Below are positions 51,320-60,942 of a DNA stretch of 64,000 bases, one piece after another (position 1 is the stretch's first letter; each line of letters starts with the position of its first letter). The DNA is taken from assembly GCF_002409645.1 (NCBI RefSeq), contig NZ_DHNR01000028.1, forward strand, positions 29,409-93,408, written 5' to 3'. The position numbers and the translations under genes were made by a program. The notes under the pieces were generated by a model, which ran no database searches, had not been told where the DNA came from, and worked only from the letters and a program-made list of their open reading frames with translations. Source of the DNA: Acetobacter sp. UBA5411 (GTDB lineage: Bacteria; Pseudomonadota; Alphaproteobacteria; Acetobacterales; Acetobacteraceae).

Positions 51320-52315
51320 TTATTTCTTTTCGACATGACCGCCAAAGCCAAACCGCATCGCGGAAAGCACTTTTTCGCCATAGGTGTTTCCGCTGCGCGA
51401 CCGGAAGCGCGTGAACAGCGCCGCCGTCATTACTGGCACGGGAACCGCTTCCTCAATGGCTGCTTCAATCGTCCAGCGACCCTCACCGGAATCCTGAACT
51501 TCGCCGCTGAACTCGGACAGTTCACCGTTTTTCGCCATTGCCTCGGCCGTCAGATCCAGCAGCCAGGAGGACACGACGCTGCCACGACGCCAGACCTCGG
51601 CAATGTCGGCCATGTTCAGGTCGAAGCGCTCGTCTTCCGGCAGCAGCGGCGAGTTCTTGCTTTTCATGACGTCAAAGCCCTCAGCGAAGGCCTGCATCAT
51701 GCCGTACTCGATGCCGTTATGGACCATTTTCACAAAATGACCTGACCCTGCCGGGCCACAATGCAGATAGCCCTGCTCGGCGCGGGGATCGAGGCCGGCG
51801 CGATCACGGTCCGGTGTCGGGGGAATATCGCCCTTGCCGGGGGCAAGCGCGCTGAGGATCGGGTCGATATAAGCAGCAGCCTCTTTCGAGCCGCCGAACA
51901 TCATGCAGTAGCCACGCTCCAGCCCCCACACGCCGCCGGACGTGCCGACATCGACGTAATCAACGCCTTTCGTTTTCAGAGCGGCGGCGCGACGCAGATC
52001 GTCCTTGTAATAGGTGTTGCCACCATCAATGAGGATATCACCCTTGCCGAGCAGACCACCGACGGACTGAACGGCAGCTTCGGTGATCTCACCGGCGGGC
52101 AGCATCAGCCAGACGACCTTTGTGTCGCCCGTCAGCTTAGATACCAGATCGGTCTCACTCACCGCGCCGACAGCACGACCACCCTCGGCACGCTCCACGA
52201 CCTTCTGCACCGTGGCGGCATCACGGTCATATACCACCACATCGTGTCCATGACGGGTCAGACGGACCGCAATGTTGCCACCCATACGGCCGAGGCCAAT
52301 GATTCCGATCTGCAT
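51320..52315 (-). CDS. gnd: 6-phosphogluconate dehydrogenase, decarboxylating (short type)
   Basis: A 331-residue dehydrogenase making ribulose-5-phosphate and CO2. IGIIGLGRMGGNIAVRL is the nucleotide-binding loop, DGGNTYYKDD and DVGTSGGVWGLERGYCMM the substrate region, and KMVHNGIEYGMMQA holds the catalytic Lys and His-Asn. The length is that of the short (about 300-340 residue) GndA type, often NAD-preferring, rather than the 470-residue form. Asp at the end of beta2 (YDRDAA) also favours NAD. It lies 22 bases after tal-pgi and 29 before the HAD gene. Confidence 0.94.
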   Translation of the reverse strand: MQIGIIGLGRMGGNIAVRLTRHGHDVVVYDRDAATVQKVVERAEGGRAVGAVSETDLVSKLTGDTKVVWLMLPAGEITEAAVQSVGGLLGKGDILIDGGNTYYKDDLRRAAALKTKGVDYVDVGTSGGVWGLERGYCMMFGGSKEAAAYIDPILSALAPGKGDIPPTPDRDRAGLDPRAEQGYLHCGPAGSGHFVKMVHNGIEYGMMQAFAEGFDVMKSKNSPLLPEDERFDLNMADIAEVWRRGSVVSSWLLDLTAEAMAKNGELSEFSGEVQDSGEGRWTIEAAIEEAVPVPVMTAALFTRFRSRSGNTYGEKVLSAMRFGFGGHVEKK

Positions 52316-52337
52316 GTTCTTCTTTTTCCTTCCTGCC

Positions 52338-55193
52338 TCAGATCGCAGCCTTGATGGCGGACGCGAGCGTCGCCAGACCCTTTTTCAGATCGCCCTTGAT
52401 ATGCACGCGCAGCGCACGCCGACCACGCTCGGCCAGCACGTCGAAGTCGCCCCGAGCCTGCGCTGCCTTTACCACACCGAAGCTGTAACGCTCACCCGGC
52501 ACCGGTAGATCATGCGCATCATCCGCCGTAATCTGGAGGAACACGCCGCTGTCAGGACCACCCTTGTAAGCCTGTCCCGTGGAGTGCAGGAAGCGCGGGC
52601 CGAACTCGGCTGCCGTCGCCACCGTTTTGGCGTCGCGGATGGCCAGACGTGTGTGCTGGATCCACTCGATGCTGTTCCGGTCGCGCTCGATATAGGCCAG
52701 CAGACCGACATAATCGCCTGCCTTCACGCGATCGAAATGCACCTTGAGGATCGCCTGCGCCGTGTCGCCTTTCAGGGCTGAGGCATTTTTCTTGTCGGCG
52801 AAGAACTCCAGATCGCCATCCGTCGCGAACGGTGATTCAGCCGGAAGCGAACCCGTCTCGTTATAGGCGGCGGTCAGCTTTTTGGTCTCGATCTTGCTGG
52901 CCTCGACATCCGGCTGATCGAACGGATTGATACCAAGGAACGCACCGGCGACCGCCGTGGCGATCTCCCAGCGGAAAAACTCCTGCGCGATCTGACGACG
53001 ATCATGCAGATTGACCGTCACAACCGGCTGCCCCGCGTCGATCAGCGTCTTCACGGCTTCGTCCTGCTCATGCGAATGCTCGCTGGCCAGACGGAAATAG
53101 ACGAACAGACGGTCCTTGCCGTAATGCGTAGGTCCCGCCAGCGTCTCGTCGTCGATGGGGATCAGGCCCTTGCCGAGCTTGCCCGTGGACTCGGCGATCA
53201 GCTGTTCAGCCCATGCGCCGAAATCCATCACCTGCTTCGTAGCGATGATGGTGATCTTGTCGCGACCGAACTTCTCAGCGCCGATACCGAAAACCGTGCC
53301 GAGCAGCACGCCCGGATTGACGGCGGCTGGCACGCTACCGTCACACGCCTTCACGCCGTGAAGCGCATCCTCAAGGAACAGCTTCAGCGGCACACCGGAA
53401 GCGGCTGCCGGGACCATGCCGAAATTCGACAGCACGGAATAACGGCCACCGATCTGCTTGTCACCGTGGAAGACTTTCCAGAATCCATCGGCTGCCGCCT
53501 TCTTTTCCAGCGCCGAGCCCGGGTCCGTGACAGCAACAAAGTGCTCACCAGCTTTCTCGCCGAGCGCCTTTTTCGCGACATCGAGGAAGTAGGACAGCAT
53601 GATGTTCGGCTCCAGCGTGGAACCGGACTTGGAGGAGACGATGAACAGCGTCTCTTTCGGGTCGATCTTGCCTTCGAACGTGCGGACCTGCTGCGGATCG
53701 GTGCTGTCCAGCACATAGAGATGACCGTAGCCCTCGTGCTTGCCGAAGGTCATGGCCAGCACTTCCGGACCAAGGCTTGAGCCGCCCATGCCCAGCAGCA
53801 GCACCTGCTTGAATCCGCGCGCCTTCACCTCTTTCTGGAAGGCTTCCAGCTCCGGAAGATGTTCCAGACGATCAGCGACAATCCCGAGCCAGTTGAGCCA
53901 CTTCGCTTCCGGCCCATTGGTCCAGACCGAAGCGTCCTTCGCCCACAGGCGGCGGATGGTGCCGTCCTTGCGCCACGCTTCAAGACCGGCCTTCACGGCG
54001 TCATCGAAATCTTTCGGCAGCGAAAACTTCGTTTCCGTCAGCTTGTTGCCAAGAAGCTCGTTCTGCTTCTTCGCGACCGAACCGAGCAGTCCGTCAAAAG
54101 CCTCTTCGAACGAGACCACACCTTCGGAGACCAGCTTGGTCGTCATGCCGTCGAGGTCGAGGCCAAGGCGCTTCACCTCCGCCATGACGTGCTTTGCGGC
54201 ATCGACATTTTCTTCCAGCGAATCACGGGGTTTACCGTGGTCGCGGAACGCATCCAGCGTCGCGGGCGGAATGGTGTTGACCGTCTCGGGACCAATCAGT
54301 TCATCGACATACAGCACGTCGCTGTACGCCTTGTCCTTGGTGCCGGTCGAAGCCCAGAGCAGACGCTGCGGCTGAGCGCCGGCTGCCTTCAGCTTTGCCC
54401 AGCGCTCGCTCTTCATAATTTCCTGCCAGTGCAGGTAAGCCATTTTCGCGTTGGCGATGGCAACCTTGCCGCGAATGGCTTTCAGCGCCTCGGCGTCCTT
54501 GTCACCCGCCTTCACGCGACGGTCGATCTCGCCATCGACCTTGCCGTCCACACGGCTAACGAAGAACGAAGCGACTGACGCGATCCCTGCGACGCTCTTG
54601 CCTTCCTTGTGGCGCGCTTCAAGACCGGAGATCCATGCCTCCACAACGGCCTTGTACATGTCCAGCGAGAACAGCAGCGTGACGTTGATGTTCACACCAT
54701 CCGCGATCTTCTGATGGATGGCGGGGATGCCTTCCTTCGTCGCCGGGATCTTGATCATCAGGTTCGGCTCGGACACCGTCTCCCAGAGACGTCCAGCTTC
54801 CTCGACAGTAGCTGCCGTGTCCAGCGCCAGATAAGGCGAGACTTCGAGACTGACATAACCGTCAATGCCTTTGGTCTGATCAAAGACCGGCTTCAGCAGC
54901 TTGGCGACTTCCCGAATGTCTTCAACCGCGAGACGCTCATACAGCTCACCAGCGGAGACGATTTCCTTGCCGAGAATGTCATGGATCTGGGCATCGTAAT
55001 CCGTGCCCTCGCCCATGGCCTTCTGGAAGATCGCCGGGTTGGACGTGACGCCCTTGACGCCATCCTGCTCGATGAGGGCCGCCATCGACCCGTCCCGTGT
55101 GTAGCCCCTGCGCACAAAATCCAGCCAAGGCGACTGCCCGAACTGTTCCAGAACACGTAAAGGACTTTTTCCGTTCACGGATGATGCGTTCAT
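52338..55193 (-). CDS. tal-pgi: Bifunctional transaldolase / glucose-6-phosphate isomerase
   Basis: A 951-residue fusion enzyme. The N-terminal about 370 residues are transaldolase (GVTSNPAIFQKAMG, then the Schiff-base Lys in LMIKIPATKEGIPAI); the C-terminal about 550 are glucose-6-phosphate isomerase (LLLGMGGSSLGPEVLAM, FIVSSKSGSTLEPNIM, and a C-terminal PGERYSFGVVKAAQA region). The fusion directly links the non-oxidative pentose phosphate branch to glucose-6-phosphate, so carbon can cycle. This arrangement is known from acetic acid bacteria. The ATG at 55193 has GGGGAG about 9 bases upstream; an upstream ATG at 55241 would lie at the edge of the tkt terminator. Confidence 0.95.
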   Translation of the reverse strand: MNASSVNGKSPLRVLEQFGQSPWLDFVRRGYTRDGSMAALIEQDGVKGVTSNPAIFQKAMGEGTDYDAQIHDILGKEIVSAGELYERLAVEDIREVAKLLKPVFDQTKGIDGYVSLEVSPYLALDTAATVEEAGRLWETVSEPNLMIKIPATKEGIPAIHQKIADGVNINVTLLFSLDMYKAVVEAWISGLEARHKEGKSVAGIASVASFFVSRVDGKVDGEIDRRVKAGDKDAEALKAIRGKVAIANAKMAYLHWQEIMKSERWAKLKAAGAQPQRLLWASTGTKDKAYSDVLYVDELIGPETVNTIPPATLDAFRDHGKPRDSLEENVDAAKHVMAEVKRLGLDLDGMTTKLVSEGVVSFEEAFDGLLGSVAKKQNELLGNKLTETKFSLPKDFDDAVKAGLEAWRKDGTIRRLWAKDASVWTNGPEAKWLNWLGIVADRLEHLPELEAFQKEVKARGFKQVLLLGMGGSSLGPEVLAMTFGKHEGYGHLYVLDSTDPQQVRTFEGKIDPKETLFIVSSKSGSTLEPNIMLSYFLDVAKKALGEKAGEHFVAVTDPGSALEKKAAADGFWKVFHGDKQIGGRYSVLSNFGMVPAAASGVPLKLFLEDALHGVKACDGSVPAAVNPGVLLGTVFGIGAEKFGRDKITIIATKQVMDFGAWAEQLIAESTGKLGKGLIPIDDETLAGPTHYGKDRLFVYFRLASEHSHEQDEAVKTLIDAGQPVVTVNLHDRRQIAQEFFRWEIATAVAGAFLGINPFDQPDVEASKIETKKLTAAYNETGSLPAESPFATDGDLEFFADKKNASALKGDTAQAILKVHFDRVKAGDYVGLLAYIERDRNSIEWIQHTRLAIRDAKTVATAAEFGPRFLHSTGQAYKGGPDSGVFLQITADDAHDLPVPGERYSFGVVKAAQARGDFDVLAERGRRALRVHIKGDLKKGLATLASAIKAAI

Positions 55194-55246
55194 CGAGCAA
55201 TTCTCCCCGGCAGCAGCAACGGAACCTGCCGATTTATTCATTCAAC

Positions 55247-55280
55247 AAAAAGCCCTGCACCCGGACCCGGATGCAGGGCT
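55247..55280 (-). terminator. Rho-independent terminator of tkt
   Basis: On the minus strand AGCCCTGCA/TGCAGGGCT with a 12-base GC-rich loop is followed by TTTT. It lies 6 bases past the tkt stop, so tal-pgi depends on read-through or on a promoter in the next 50 bases. Confidence 0.88.
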
Positions 55281-55286
55281 GGTTTC

Positions 55287-57419
55287 TTAAAGCGTCAACT
55301 GCCGGCGGGCAGCTTCGAGCACAGCGTCAACCGTAAAGCCGAACTTCTTCATCAGGGCAGAAGCCGGAGCCGATGCACCGAAGCCGTTCATGCAAACGAC
55401 TTCTCCTGTGAGACCGACATAACGATGCCAGCCGATGGGAGACGCCGCCTCGACAGCCACACGCGCCGTGACGGAAGGCGGTAGCACCTCATCACGGTAG
55501 GATTGTGGCTGCTCCTCGAACAGTTCCCACGACGGCATGGAGACGACACGCGCTGCAACATCCTCGGCGATCAGCTTCTCGTAGGCTTCGACGGCCAGAG
55601 AGAGTTCGCTGCCTGTTGCGATAAGGATGACCGCAGGCGTCTTGCCGCTGTCACCCAGAACGTAACCACCCTTCGCCACACCGGCTGCGGACGCATACTT
55701 GCTGCGGTCGAGCGTCGGCAGGTTCTGACGGCTTAGCGCCAGCACGGCGGGACGGTCACGGAACGGGATCAGCGTGCGCCATGCTTCGGCGACCTCATTG
55801 GCGTCACCCGGACGGAAGGTGACAATGCCCGGTGTCGCCCGAAGCTGCACAAGCTGCTCGATCGGCTGATGGGTCGGACCGTCCTCACCCACACCGATGG
55901 AATCGTGCGTGAAGATGTAGATGGCCGGCAGGTGCATGAGGGCCGACAGACGGATCGGGGCCTTCATGTAATCCGAGAAGATCAGGAAGCCCGCGCCATA
56001 AGAACGCAGTCCCGAGAGCGCCATACCGTTGACGATGGAACCCATCGCGTGTTCGCGCACACCGAAGTGGAAGTTGCGACCGTCATAGCTGCCGCCCCAT
56101 GCTTCCGGCTGGAACGCGCCGCCATCCTTGATGAGCGTCTTGGTGGACGGTGCGAGGTCGGCGGAACCACCAACGAGCCAAGGGATGTGCTTCGCAATGG
56201 CGTTCTGCACTTCGCCAGAGCTGGCGCGGCTGGCGATGCCTTTTGCGTCTGTCGGATAGGTCGGGATATCGGCGTCCCAGCCCTTCGGCAGTCCACCCGA
56301 CAGGATCAGATCGAGTTCCGCCGCCTCGTCCGGAAATTCCTTGCGATAGGACGCGAACAGATCGTCCCAAGCCTTGCTGGCGTTTGCACCGCGCACACCC
56401 AGCCCTTGCTGGAAATGCTCGGTCACACCTTCCGGTACATAGAACGACTTGTCTTCCGGCCAGCCATAGGCGCGCTTGGTCGCGGTGATTTCGTCAGCAC
56501 CCAGCGGCTCACCATGTGCAGCGGCGGTACCGGCTTTCTTCGGTGAACCCCAGGCGATCACGGAGTGGACGATGATCATCGTCGGGCGGGTGGTGTCCGC
56601 TTTCGCTTCAGCCAGAAGCTTTTTGAATTCCGCCGTATCGTTGGCGTCCTTCAGCGTCAGAACCTGCCAGCCATAGGCCTCAAAGCGCTTGCCGACATTT
56701 TCCGTAAAGGCGAGTTCGGTAGAGCCTTCGATGGAAATCTGGTTGGCGTCATACATCCAGATCAGGTTGCCGAGCTTCAGATGACCAGCTGTGGAAGCCG
56801 CTTCGCTCGACACGCCTTCCATCATGTCGCCATCACCGCACAGGGTGTAGACGTGATAGTCGAACAGCGGGAAACCCGGCTTATTGAAGCGGGCGGCAAG
56901 CCATTTCTCGGCAATCGCCATACCGACGGAATTGCCACAGCCCTGTCCGAGCGGGCCGGTAGTCGTCTCGACGCCTGCCGTATGATGATATTCCGGATGA
57001 CCCGGTGTCTTGGAATCAAGCTGACGGAACTGCTCGAGATCAGCGACTGTGAGCGACGGCGCGTTCAGCACCTTGCCATTCTTCACGTCGCGGATGCCAC
57101 TGAGGCAGATCAGCGAATAAAGCAGCATGGACGCATGACCGACGGACAGCACGAAGCGGTCACGGGCGGGCCAGATCGGGTTGGCCGGATCGTAGCTCAG
57201 CACGTCCTGCCAGAGCGTATAGGCCACCGGAGCGAGCGCCATGGCCGTGCCGGGGTGACCGGAATTCGCCTTCTGTACCGCGTCCATCGCCAGCGTACGA
57301 ATGGTGTCAATGCAGGTGCGGTCGATGTTGTGACCGGCTGCTCCGCCTGTTTCAGGTGCCCGGGTCGCACTGGCCATACCGTCTGTCGCCCCAGACGCGG
57401 CGGCGTGGAAAGAACGCAT
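55287..57419 (-). CDS. tkt: Transketolase
   Basis: A 710-residue thiamine-diphosphate enzyme moving two-carbon units between sugar phosphates. Order: N-terminal ThDP domain (NSGHPGTAMALAP, GDGDMMEGVSSEA with the ThDP motif), Pyr domain (SDYMKAPIRLSALM, SIGVGEDGPTHQP) and C-terminal domain. About 35 residues precede the usual start, an N-terminal extension rich in Ala; ATG codons at 57419 and 57377 are both possible. First gene of the pentose-phosphate cluster. Confidence 0.95.
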   Translation of the reverse strand: MRSFHAAASGATDGMASATRAPETGGAAGHNIDRTCIDTIRTLAMDAVQKANSGHPGTAMALAPVAYTLWQDVLSYDPANPIWPARDRFVLSVGHASMLLYSLICLSGIRDVKNGKVLNAPSLTVADLEQFRQLDSKTPGHPEYHHTAGVETTTGPLGQGCGNSVGMAIAEKWLAARFNKPGFPLFDYHVYTLCGDGDMMEGVSSEAASTAGHLKLGNLIWMYDANQISIEGSTELAFTENVGKRFEAYGWQVLTLKDANDTAEFKKLLAEAKADTTRPTMIIVHSVIAWGSPKKAGTAAAHGEPLGADEITATKRAYGWPEDKSFYVPEGVTEHFQQGLGVRGANASKAWDDLFASYRKEFPDEAAELDLILSGGLPKGWDADIPTYPTDAKGIASRASSGEVQNAIAKHIPWLVGGSADLAPSTKTLIKDGGAFQPEAWGGSYDGRNFHFGVREHAMGSIVNGMALSGLRSYGAGFLIFSDYMKAPIRLSALMHLPAIYIFTHDSIGVGEDGPTHQPIEQLVQLRATPGIVTFRPGDANEVAEAWRTLIPFRDRPAVLALSRQNLPTLDRSKYASAAGVAKGGYVLGDSGKTPAVILIATGSELSLAVEAYEKLIAEDVAARVVSMPSWELFEEQPQSYRDEVLPPSVTARVAVEAASPIGWHRYVGLTGEVVCMNGFGASAPASALMKKFGFTVDAVLEAARRQLTL

Positions 57420-57621
57420 TATAACCGATCCTCTATCAATCAGGCCTGCAACGGATCATCTTCCGTTGCGGCGAACACCCTCCCGGCACCGAGAGGGCCA
57501 TACCATCACACGCCCCTTTTGCCGCGACAAGGCAGGCACGCAGGGACACCACACACGGAAATCAGAAACTCAAGTCCACAAGGCTGCCCCGGTTTCCGTT
57601 ATCACGAGTTTGTGAGAAATA

Positions 57622-58902
57622 TCAGTGCGCTGTCGCCAGCGCTCGCGCGCCAATATCACGCCGCCAAACAGCTTCTTTCCAGCGAATGGCTGCAACCCCT
57701 TGATAGGCGGCGTCAATGGCCTCCTTCATGGTCGGTGCAATCCCGCAGACCGCCAGCACGCGCCCACCGGACGACACAAGATGCCCCTGTGGATCACGCG
57801 CCGTACCCGCCTGAAACACCTGCACGCCCGGCACGGCTTCCGCACGGTCGATCCCTTCGATCAGGCCGCCCTTGGCATAGTCGCCGGGATAGCCTTCCGC
57901 CGCCATGATCACCACGGCGGACGCATCGTCGGAGAACGTGACCTGCACTTCGTCCAGCGAGCCCTTCGCCAGCGCCACCAATGCGGGCAGCAGATCGGAT
58001 GTCAGACGCGGCAGCAGCGCTTCCGCCTCCGGATCACCGAAGCGGACATTATATTCGATCAGCTTCGGCCCTTCGGCGGTCAGCATCAGCCCCGCGAAGA
58101 TCACGCCACGGAACGGCGTTCCGCGCTTCACCATCTCCGCCAGCATCGGACGCACCAGAATGTCGAGCGCCTTTTCCTGCGCTGCACGGTCGAACCCGGC
58201 TGGTGGTGAGACTGCCCCCATGCCGCCGGTGTTCGGGCCGGTGTCACCATCGCCGATGCGCTTGTGATCCTGCGCCGCGCCGATCAGCACCGCCGTTTCA
58301 CCGGAGCAGAAGGCGAAGAGCGAGACTTCCTCGCCCACCAGACATTCTTCGATGACCACCGAGTGGCCCGCATCGCCCAGCTTGTTGGATGTCATCATGT
58401 CGGTGACGGCGTCTTCGGCTTCCGCTGCCGTCTGCGCCACGACCACGCCCTTGCCCGCTGCCAGACCATCGGCTTTCACAACAATCGGCGCACCACGACG
58501 ACGCACGAAGGCAATCGCATGAGCCGGGTCTGTAAAGCGTTCCCATTTGGCGGTCGGAATGCCTGCCGCGTCGCACACTTCCTTCGTGAAGGTTTTGCTA
58601 CCTTCGAGCTGTGCCGCCGCTTTTGTCGGTCCTGCGCAGGGAATCCCGACCTCAGCGCAGGCGTCCGCGAGGCCAGCGACCAGCGGCGCTTCCGGTCCCG
58701 GCACGACGAGGTCGATGCCTTCTTTCTGTGCGAACGCCACAAGCGCCGGAACATTGCCTGCCGCGATGGCGACATTCGTGCCGCACAGGGCCGTGCCCGG
58801 ATTTCCGGGAGCGATATAGAGCTGTGTGAGAGCCGGCGACTTTGCCAGCGCCGCCGCGAGCGCGTGCTCACGACCCCCCGAACCAACCAGCAGGACTCTC
58901 AT
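57622..58902 (-). CDS. purD: Phosphoribosylamine--glycine ligase
   Basis: A 426-residue ATP-grasp enzyme of purine synthesis (step 2). MRVLLVGSGGREHALAAALA at the N-terminus, VVKADGLAAGKGVVVAQT and NVRFGDPEAEALLPRL are GARS motifs. The ATG at 58902 has AAGG about 7 bases upstream; the longer open frame to 59145 would enter xseA on the other strand. Divergent from xseA, 75 bases apart. Confidence 0.95.
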   Translation of the reverse strand: MRVLLVGSGGREHALAAALAKSPALTQLYIAPGNPGTALCGTNVAIAAGNVPALVAFAQKEGIDLVVPGPEAPLVAGLADACAEVGIPCAGPTKAAAQLEGSKTFTKEVCDAAGIPTAKWERFTDPAHAIAFVRRRGAPIVVKADGLAAGKGVVVAQTAAEAEDAVTDMMTSNKLGDAGHSVVIEECLVGEEVSLFAFCSGETAVLIGAAQDHKRIGDGDTGPNTGGMGAVSPPAGFDRAAQEKALDILVRPMLAEMVKRGTPFRGVIFAGLMLTAEGPKLIEYNVRFGDPEAEALLPRLTSDLLPALVALAKGSLDEVQVTFSDDASAVVIMAAEGYPGDYAKGGLIEGIDRAEAVPGVQVFQAGTARDPQGHLVSSGGRVLAVCGIAPTMKEAIDAAYQGVAAIRWKEAVWRRDIGARALATAH

Positions 58903-58977
58903 CGCATCACCTTCTTTCCGGCCACATGGATTGCGGCTCTTGTTGAGAACGCTGCGTCTGTAGCATAGGGTCGCGTC

Positions 58978-60450
58978 ATGGACGATGGCTCTCCGACACC
59001 TCCCGCTCCCTTTCCCGGCGTCAATGTGCCGGAATATTCGGTCTCCGAGATCTCGGGGGCGATCAAACGGACCCTCGAAGGGACGTTTGGACGGGTGCGC
59101 GTGCGTGGCGAGATCACGGAATTCAAGCGTTACAGTTCCGGCCATCTCTATTTTTCGCTGAAGGACGAAGGCGGCAAGATCTCCGGTGTCGTCTGGCGCG
59201 GTTCCGTGTCACGCCTCGGGCTGGTGCCGGAAAACGGACTGGAGATCATCGCCACAGGCCGCGTCTCTTCCTATGGCGAGCGCTCCAGCTATCAGCTGAT
59301 CGTCGAGAAAATGGAGTATGCGGGTGAAGGCGCGCTGCTCGCCCGCATTGAGCGGCTACGCCTGAAACTCGCGCAGGAAGGTCTGTTTGACGCCGAGCGC
59401 AAGCGCCGCATCCCTCGCCTGCCGCGCGTGATCGGTGTCGTTACCTCCATGCAGGGCGCGGTGCTGCATGACATTCGCACCACCATCGCCCGGCGATTCC
59501 CTCGTCACCTGCTGATCTGGCCTGTCGCCGTGCAGGGTGAAGGGGCCGCTGCGCAGATTGCCGCTGCTGTTGAAGGTTTCAGCCTGCTTGGTCGCCCCGG
59601 CTCCGGTGAGAATCTGCCGCGTCCTGATGTGCTGATCGTCGCCCGTGGTGGTGGTTCGCTTGAAGACCTGATGGCTTTCAATGACGAAGCCGTTCTGCGT
59701 GCTGTTGCCGCCTGCCCGATTCCGGTCATTTCCGCGGTCGGGCATGAGACCGACACCACGTTGATCGACTTCGTTTCCGACATGCGTGCCCCCACGCCCA
59801 CAGCCGCCGCCGAACTGGCCGTGCCTGTGCGTGATGAACTGTTGGCCGACCTCACCCATCGCGTCGCCCGAATGGGAAGTGCGCTGAACCGGATCGCTCA
59901 GACCGCGCGCCTGCGGCTGGATCGTGCGGCCTCGGGTCTGCCGGATCTCCCTTCCCTGCTCAGCACCGCCCGTATGCGTCTCGATGACCGGTCACACAGA
60001 CTGGACTTGGCCCTGCCCGCGCTTCTGGAGCGGCGCAAGGCAGCTCTTGTAGCGGCAGAACGACACATGCCTGCTCCTTCGGCCCTGTTCAGTGACCGCC
60101 GTTCCCGTCTGTCTCTGGATAACGCCACTCTGGGCGCCGCCATGACGGCTGCCCGCCGTGCCGCAGAAGCGCGTCTGGGACGCCAGCGTCTAACAGCCGC
60201 TCCGTTGCAGGCCTTGTGCCGCGAACGACAAGCGCGCCTCCTGGGCGTCGGGAATGTGCTGGAATCTGTCTCGCCTCGCGCCGTTCTCGATCGTGGCTAC
60301 GTTCTCGTCCGTGATATGGCGGGCGATGCTGTCACACGGGCCGCCGGGCTGAATCCGGGCCAGCGTGTTACACTCGTTTTTGCTGATGATGAGCGTCTCG
60401 CCCGCATCGAAGCCCGCAAGGATACGGCCCAGGGAGCCCTTGATCTATGA
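58978..60450 (+). CDS. xseA: Exodeoxyribonuclease VII large subunit
   Basis: A 490-residue nuclease subunit that degrades single-stranded DNA to acid-soluble oligonucleotides. N-terminal OB-fold (VRVRGEITEFKRYSSGHLYFSLKD), the catalytic core with IGVVTSMQGAVLHDI, VARGGGSLEDLMAFNDE and SAVGHETDTTLIDFVSDMRAPTP, then a coiled-coil of Arg/Ala-rich repeats (about 275-430). The small subunit xseB is not next to it. The stop overlaps the following small gene by 4 bases. Confidence 0.95.
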   Translation: MDDGSPTPPAPFPGVNVPEYSVSEISGAIKRTLEGTFGRVRVRGEITEFKRYSSGHLYFSLKDEGGKISGVVWRGSVSRLGLVPENGLEIIATGRVSSYGERSSYQLIVEKMEYAGEGALLARIERLRLKLAQEGLFDAERKRRIPRLPRVIGVVTSMQGAVLHDIRTTIARRFPRHLLIWPVAVQGEGAAAQIAAAVEGFSLLGRPGSGENLPRPDVLIVARGGGSLEDLMAFNDEAVLRAVAACPIPVISAVGHETDTTLIDFVSDMRAPTPTAAAELAVPVRDELLADLTHRVARMGSALNRIAQTARLRLDRAASGLPDLPSLLSTARMRLDDRSHRLDLALPALLERRKAALVAAERHMPAPSALFSDRRSRLSLDNATLGAAMTAARRAAEARLGRQRLTAAPLQALCRERQARLLGVGNVLESVSPRAVLDRGYVLVRDMAGDAVTRAAGLNPGQRVTLVFADDERLARIEARKDTAQGALDL

Positions 60451-60692
60451 AAAACATATTCAAAAACCTGAAGTCCATTAAACCGGATTTCAGCAGGATT
60501 GCTTCCCCTGATGCCGATGGCGCGGAAAGCCGTCCTGAAAAACTGATGTTCATCATCATGATCGTGCTCGCCTCCGTCTCCATGCTTCTCTACATCGGCG
60601 GCTCGTTCGTAAATGCCCTGCGTGTGTCGGAACAGCCTCCGGCTGTGGAGCAGACCGCTCCAGCGGCGCAATCAAACAGTACGCAGAAATAG
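60447..60692 (+). CDS. Small single-TM protein coupled to xseA
   Basis: An 81-residue protein with a basic N-terminus (MKNIFKNLKSIKPDF), a single predicted transmembrane segment at about 34-58 (MFIIMIVLASVSMLLYIGG), and a Pro/Ala/Gln-rich tail of about 25 residues. It starts inside the last codons of xseA (ATGA), so it is translationally coupled. Not recognised; it is not XseB, which is soluble and helical. A membrane anchor or tiny envelope protein fits the topology. Confidence 0.7.
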   Translation: MKNIFKNLKSIKPDFSRIASPDADGAESRPEKLMFIIMIVLASVSMLLYIGGSFVNALRVSEQPPAVEQTAPAAQSNSTQK

Positions 60693-60728
60693 TTTGCTTA
60701 TCTGATCGGAAGCTTTTTACAGCTTGCA

Positions 60729-60906
60729 AGGAGAAGACAATGCAGGCCTCTGCCCTTCTTCTCCTCTGGTTTCATAAATCGGGATCAAAGGGACAGTGTC
60801 CCTTTGTGGGGTTCGGAGCAAAGCTCCCGAAACCACCTCGCCCGTGTTTGCACGATATATTAATACCTTTTCCGGACAGGCTTGAGGGATTTTTTCCTCC
60901 CCAAGC
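60729..60906. repeat. Structured intergenic element with four hairpins
   Basis: The convergent 250-base gap holds a chain of dyads: AGGAGAAG/CTTCTCCT (60729-60765, with an inner GCAG/CTGC), CAAAGGGACA/TGTCCCTTTG around one base (60786-60806), GGTTCGG-AGC pairing with GCT-CCCGAAACC (about 60810-60834), and a GCTTG/CAAGC arm (60880-60906). From memory, similar AAAGGGACA...TGTCCCTTT/GGTTTCGGGAGC modules recur in acetic-acid-bacterial intergenic regions, so this may be a dispersed repeat or bidirectional terminator. Recurrence was not checked here. Confidence 0.5.
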
Positions 60907-60942
60907 TCGTTTGGCCTGACTTCATTTCATCAGCAAGAAGCT

